Source: Neopestalotiopsis rosae
Taxonomy: Eukaryota; Ascomycota; Sordariomycetes; Amphisphaeriales; Sporocadaceae
Assembly (NCBI GenBank): GCA_023078685.1
Contig: JALGAS010000008.1
Coordinates: 682,001 to 746,000, forward strand
Length of the DNA stretch: 64,000 nucleotides
Direction: 5' to 3'
Under the pieces are notes generated by a model that made no database searches, had not been told where the DNA came from, and saw only the letters and a program-made list of their open reading frames with translations. Positions 59,253 to 64,000 of this stretch are shown piece after piece. Both the position numbers and the translations under genes were made by a program. Position 1 is the stretch's first letter, and every line of letters starts with the position of its first letter.

Positions 59253-60350
59253 TCATTTCCTAAATGCTTTGACGGACCATCTCCACCATCCGGTGAAATC
59301 TTGTGTTGAGACATCAATTTCAAGATCCTTCAAGGCCTTGGTGCTCAAATGGCAGTCATATGGTCTCTGTACGCTGGCATTCGGGTCATTGCCCTCCGTG
59401 TTGGCCTCAATCCGCGAAATAGGCAGGCCCATGATCTCACCAAACAGCTGGCAGATCTCGTACTTTGTCATCTTGTCTTCTGAAGAGAACTGCAGCACTT
59501 GAGGCAGCGAAGATCTGTTCTCTGATGCGAGGTACTTGACAGCAACGTCTAGATGTCTGTGTAAACAAGAGCTCCACCGATGTCGGACTTTGACTTTCAA
59601 GACGACTTACCATGGCAGACACGACCGACATCCTCGGTGTTGGTAGGGTAACGCAGTGCCCAGTGATCCATCTTGATCTTGGCACCATCTTCTTGGGCTT
59701 TCCAGACTGTGTCCATCAACACGTTGACGGCGCTCTCGGCGGGCGTTTCAGCGTCGCCGTACAGTACTGGAACCCGCATAACAACGCCGAGTCCGTGCTT
59801 TCCGGCCGCCTTGTACTCCTCCAGGATCGCGCGTTCGCCATCGAGCTTGGTCTGGCCGTATAGGTTTGTCGGAGCGGGCTCGGCTTCGGCGTGGTAGGGC
59901 GCATCGCCGGGCTTGCCAGGGAACACGTAGTCTGTCGAGATGTAGATGAGGAAGATGTCGCGAGCCGCGCACAGTGCTGCAAGGGACTTGGATGCTGCAA
60001 CGTTCAGAGCTCGGGTGCCTTCTGGGTCATTGTCGCACTTGTCGGGGAATCGGTTCGCCGCACAGTGAACAACAGCCTGGGGTCTATGGTCGAATGGTCA
60101 GCCAAACAACATCGATTTAGGATATAGAACCTCAATTATTCCTAGCGCATAAAGCAGTGACATACTTGACCGTGTCCAGGGTCTTCTCAACCTCGGATGC
60201 GCTGCCGAGGTCGACCTTGAGGATAGAGGTGCCATCCGCTCTGGAGTAGCCCGTACCCTTGACGGTCCAGTCCTTTCTCTCAAAGGCTCTGACCACCTGG
60301 CGGCCCAGCAAGCCAGTGGCACCAGTGACGAGGACAGTCTTGCCAGACAT
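59253..60350 (-). CDS. MAT2B / RmlD-like NAD(P)-binding protein
   Basis: Exons (minus strand) 60166-60350, 59611-60083 and 59253-59548 encode 317 residues. The N-terminus shows a Rossmann glycine motif (TVLVTGATGLLGRQVV; GATGLLG at about 10-16). A short-chain-dehydrogenase YxxxK is at NLYGQTKLDGERA, with ISTDYVF upstream, both typical of dTDP-4-dehydrorhamnose reductase (RmlD) proteins. Eukaryotic proteins of this size and sequence are the regulatory beta subunit of methionine adenosyltransferase (MAT2B), which modulates S-adenosylmethionine synthesis; a true reductase role is also possible. The last acceptor must be the TAG at 59549-59550, since the CAG nine bases earlier would read into a stop. 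The C-terminus (EICQLFGEIMGLP, LSTKALKDLEI) completes the fold. Confidence 0.85.
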
Positions 60351-61278
60351 ACTGATTCTTCAAAGTCCTCAAATCTTTTGCAATTGTCGTTGCTCTAAAA
60401 TGGGCTCGTAGCAGAAGGGAAATTATTGTAAAGTGTTGAGGGGCAGTTGAAGAGGGGCAGCAATGACAGCTTCTGAAGCTTTGTACCTGATAGGGCTACG
60501 GCAGCTGCAAAGGCCCCCAGAAGACCCTTACCATAAAGAGCGCGGGTCCAGTATGAGGTCATGGTCCCTGGTAATGATTACTCAGAATCTACCATAATTA
60601 TATACTCGTGGCCATTCCGATCATATACACGAGTTGCCGGCTATAGGTTTATTTGTATAAAGCCATAATTTTACTATATAATATGTATAGCTCAGATAAG
60701 TATCGAAATTAGGTGAATTTCATTTTTACTAATGCTATATACCGAAATAAGAATTAAAAAAAACTAGCTTGAATTGAAACCCATCTCACGTCTTTGAATA
60801 ACCAAGTATGCCAAATGCGTCCATAGACTTACGTTCTTCTCTCTATACAAGCAATGCAGCCGCTGCACAAATCTTGTGCCGTAAACATTTTCGTATGTTC
60901 GATTATTTAGATTGTGACTATGATCACGCTGTGCAAGCCGTCTTGGCTGCATATGAAAAAAAATTGATTGTGATGTTCACGGCAGGGCTCCGTGGTCATT
61001 CGGTCGATTGCTCAGGATGAGGATGCTTGTGATCAATGTCTAAACAAAAAGAGTAGGAGTGGGGAGGCTCAGACTGTCGTCGGCGGAGTTGCGGGAAATC
61101 TCTTGCATCAAGTCACGTATGTTGGATCGCGCACCAGTCATTCAAACAAATATCTCACAAGAGGCCGGATTCGCCAGTGGTGTTGGAAATGCAACCATGT
61201 GGATAGTTCAGTACATGGTATTTCATACAATCGTCGCTAAGGGTATATGTCTTTATCTCCTACGTCCAACACCAAAGA
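60351..61278. other. Intergenic region with an AT-rich core
   Basis: Nearly 1 kb between reductase and AIM6-like genes. The part at about 60585-60780 is strikingly AT-rich compared with the rest, with a 7-bp inverted repeat (ACTCGTG at 60604-60610, CACGAGT at 60628-60634). No gene was recognised. It could be a remnant of an inactivated element. Confidence 0.45.
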
Positions 61279-62600
61279 TCACCATAGTCTTCTCGTGGCG
61301 CTTCTGAGATCATCCACGTTAAGCATGCCCACACCAGCATAGGCCAGCTTATGCCATATTCCATCTCGTAGACCGACTGGCCAACCTGGTGTGTCCCAAT
61401 AGCGCGAGGCGAGACCTCTCCGCTCAGCGCCCTTGATCTGTCCCTGGATGACTCGCATCTGGTCTCTGTTGATGCCCAGGAATGTCAACCCCACAGCCTT
61501 CTTCAGGCTGACGCTTGCGTAGTGCGAGTTGGTCGAGTTGTACGTCATATCAATGGTGGATTCGTCAGCGACTCCGTCGGGGTCCTCGTACATCTTGTGG
61601 AGAGGCGCATCGAAAAAGTAGTCTCGGTATGTCGAGTTGGCAATAATGAGCTCAAAGGGCGTGTGACCCGTACCAACGACTGTGACGGGACCATTGTGGC
61701 GGACGCCGTTCTCGACATAGGTAAGCCATCCCCTCTCGCGGAGAGGCTGGAGCTGAGCGACGACCTGCGGCCAGGTCTTGTGACCATCCGTTTTCACGTC
61801 GATCAGCAGAGTCAGAGACTGGTCTCGGTCCACGTCGAAGACGCCATTCCTCGTGTCAGTCCCATTGAAAAACTCCGTCCTCGGGTTTGTCTGGTTCAGC
61901 AGCTCTACAATGGGGTCAATGTAGAGCGACTGCAAGGTTCGGTTCGAGGTCAATGATGCCTCGTCGTGTCCAACGTATAACTTATCGTCATTATCGAACA
62001 GGTGGACGTCGGCCTCGACACCGATACACCCCGCGTGCAGCGCCGAGAAGAGGGGAACGGTCCTCCAATAGTCGTTATGCGAGTGGCATGGGATCGGCTG
62101 CACGTCGCGGAGGAAGTCTGTAGGGTACCACTTCAATCCCTCTGTCCCCGTGTCCGGTTCTCCCCAATTGGAGAAGATCCGATCGGGATCTTCGTCCCAT
62201 CCCCATAAACCCCGCGATATTGTGAGCACGAGATCTATACAGGCGAAAATGGCCCTGTTTCGCGTTAGCACGGGAGAAAATATGAAACATGAAGCGGGGT
62301 GAAGATCTCTTACAATATTGTCAATGCCCAAAGACTACCGCAGATGAGGTAACCTTCCCGGCGTCTTTTCCGCCTGTGCGGTAATACACGGCCATGCTCG
62401 AGACTTTCTGCTTCATCTGTCCTATCGGAATCTATCTCTTCGACGCTGGATCTTTTTATCGGTTGGTATTCAGCTTGACGACGACGGAAGGCCAAGAGGT
62501 CTAACAGTACAAACCCCTTCTTCTTGGAGGTGGAGGACGACGACAATGATGACATGCGCTTCATTTTGTCCGATTCTTCGTTATCTGTATAGGAGGACAT
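61279..62600 (-). CDS. AIM6: AIM6-like PLC-type phosphodiesterase
   Basis: Two exons (minus strand), 62314-62600 and 61279-62254, encode 420 residues. The N-terminus is cytosolic and Ser/Lys-rich with a membrane segment at about 85-112 (LICGSLWALTILAIFACIDLV), built across the splice junction. The lumenal or outer domain has the PLC-like phosphodiesterase core: PCHSHNDYW (catalytic His at about 153), GVEADVHLFDNDDKLYVGH with the second catalytic region, and LLIDVKTDGHKTW. The pattern matches yeast Aim6 ('altered inheritance of mitochondria'), whose biochemical role is unclear. A glycerophosphodiesterase-type reaction is expected from the fold. The ATG at 62600 is used; the frame is open upstream but offers only a TTG. 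Confidence 0.88.
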
Positions 62601-64000
62601 TTTCGCGGATAAGGGAACAAAAGCCCTGGTAAACCCAACCCGCAAAGGGTCTGGAAGGCGGAGGTTGAAGCCGTTGATGAGCGGCTTCGGATGTTCCGAG
62701 AACGAAGTGGGATGAGGGACGAGAGAGGGAACAAAGAGAAAATAGAAGATTTGATACTCTATGGCATGCTCACAATGTTCGAGGTGTTTATGACAACTGC
62801 AAAATAGGAAGGAGGGACGCCATTGCCATTCATGGCGCGGGGATGCCTCCTGCTCTTAAAGTCTTGGAATTATGGCGAGCTGGGTCCCGTCCGATAGATA
62901 GACAGACGAGACGAGACGGAACGCTCACTCACTCACACACACACCTCTACACATGTGTTGGGGGTGCGGCTGACCGATTCGATGCAGTAGTATACAATCT
63001 AGGGGAAAGTATGCTAGCGAAAGCTTACTAGGCTAAGATGAGATCTAAAAATTCTAGACGATGGCAGCACAGGCAAGCAATCAATCAATCCTGCAGCCAA
63101 CGCCACGGGATTGAGGCACATGGGTAGCCATGGGGGGAGAAGCGCAGTGGACGTGAACTGATGGGACCCTTTGTGCGATTTCGTGCTGTGTGCCGGTCGA
63201 AGCGACCAGTCAGCGCCCCGGCTCGTAAGCACATGGGCAAGAGGCACCTAATGCCTGGGCGGGGATATACCCAGACATGCTTAAACGGAGGGATCCACAA
63301 GGGTCCAGACTGCTGGCTGTTACTATTGCACCATCCACCAACTTGCATACCATTGGAAAGAGGCGGAAGGAGGCGCTCAGAAGCTTGCAAAGGCTTGGCA
63401 TTTAGCTTGAATTTCGCGGGGTGAAATGGGTGATTTAACCTAACTTAAGGTAAGGGCTAACTTAGCGTATGATTGCGGACAACAGCCGGTTGGGTCAGCA
63501 ATCGTCGACCCTGCCAAAATCCTGCTGAAGACCTGGACAGACAGGCAGCAGGCAAATGGTGGCACTCGGCAGGGTGTCAGGGTGTCCTTCGTTTTCGGTC
63601 TCTAGTCTGTGTGTCCCGTCTCGCCTCCTCCTCTCCTCTCCGCTCCTGGTTCCTGGCAAGATCCAGCCATCCATTGAGGGGAGGGGAACAAGAGAGAGAG
63701 AAAAAGTCAATGGCTGAGCACTTAAATGACTCAAAAGGTCAAAGTTGAAACAACTCATGGGATGATTCGATTTCAATGAAATGCCCCCATGATATGCTTC
63801 AATGATTTGATCCAACGATCCAACGACATCCTTCAATTCAGGCTATGCTTTAGTCATATGCTTCAATGATATGTTAAAATGACTTGGTTCAATGATATGT
63901 ACAAGAAGATCCCATCAATTCTAAATTAAAAAGACTTTACACTAAATCTGACAGAGCTTACCCGAATCCATGTCATAGTCCCAAAACTCACTGTCCACGC
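62601..64000. other. Right flank without a supported gene
   Basis: The left part is the promoter of the AIM6-like gene. It has a short CACTCA/CACA run near 62924-62944. No coding sequence was recognised. Degenerate repeats lie at 63792-63900 (listed separately). Confidence 0.45.
63792..63900. repeat. Degenerate short repeats around TTCAATGATATG
   Basis: TTCAATGATATG occurs at 63862-63873 and 63888-63899, and TTCAATGATTTG at 63798-63809. The first and second copies share a longer ATATGCTTCAATGAT core. CCAACGAT also repeats between them. Unit spacing is irregular (64 and 26 bases). Confidence 0.55.

Overview
The window is nuclear DNA from a filamentous ascomycete, most likely a Sordariomycete and probably a member of the Hypocreales. 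Evidence: genes are broken by short GT-AG introns, mostly about 45-150 bases; the window carries typically fungal families (HET domain, fungal septin, Tim22, AIM6, GPI-anchored Thr/Ser-rich wall protein, fungal GH16 with an N-terminal anchor); and gene density is about one per 3 kb. The order-level call is from remembered protein similarity, not a search. I see no tRNA, rRNA, CRISPR array or intact transposon.

Nineteen gene models were assembled by eye with reading frame kept across every splice junction. From left to right: a two-span membrane protein of unknown function (532-1923 +); PhoD-like phosphatase (2100-4151 -); p24 cargo receptor (4922-5720 +); SNW/Prp45 splicing factor (6495-8297 +); GH16 endo-beta-glucanase (10971-12335 +); Tim22 (13047-13795 -); USP7/Ubp15 deubiquitinase (14849-18795 -); mitochondrial PDK/BCKDK-type kinase (21764-23392 +); Cdc12-type septin (24258-25686 -); F-box plus ankyrin protein (27936-30071 +); small secreted protein (32166-32726 -); GPI-anchored wall protein (38268-38976 +); APC8/Cdc23 (40483-42669 -); farnesyl pyrophosphate synthase (43507-44688 +); HET-domain protein (44815-46640 -); 14-exon MFS sugar-type transporter (47102-50073 -); helical N-terminal domain plus ankyrin protein (50893-53225 +); RA-PH protein (54187-57268 -); MAT2B/RmlD-like reductase (59253-60350 -); AIM6-like phosphodiesterase (61279-62600 -). 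That list has twenty entries because the first gene has no recognised family.

There is no operon logic or biosynthetic cluster. The two ends and the 40-44.7 kb block are housekeeping (secretion, splicing, mitochondrial import, cell cycle, septation, isoprenoids). Two parts look accessory. One is 25.7-38.3 kb: gene-poor, holding only an F-box/ankyrin protein and a small secreted protein. The other is 44.8-53.2 kb: a HET-domain gene, a very intron-rich transporter and an ankyrin protein with an N-terminal helical domain like those of fungal STAND/NLR proteins. This second block is the best candidate for a non-self recognition locus, but that is inference. Several pairs are divergent and share a promoter region: PhoD/p24, USP7/kinase, APC8/FPPS and transporter/ankyrin.

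The most notable molecular details are a likely GC-AG intron in the septin gene, phase-preserving micro-exons (12, 18 and 24 nt) in the PhoD and transporter genes, and exact repeats in the APC8/FPPS promoter. No clearly new multi-gene system was found.
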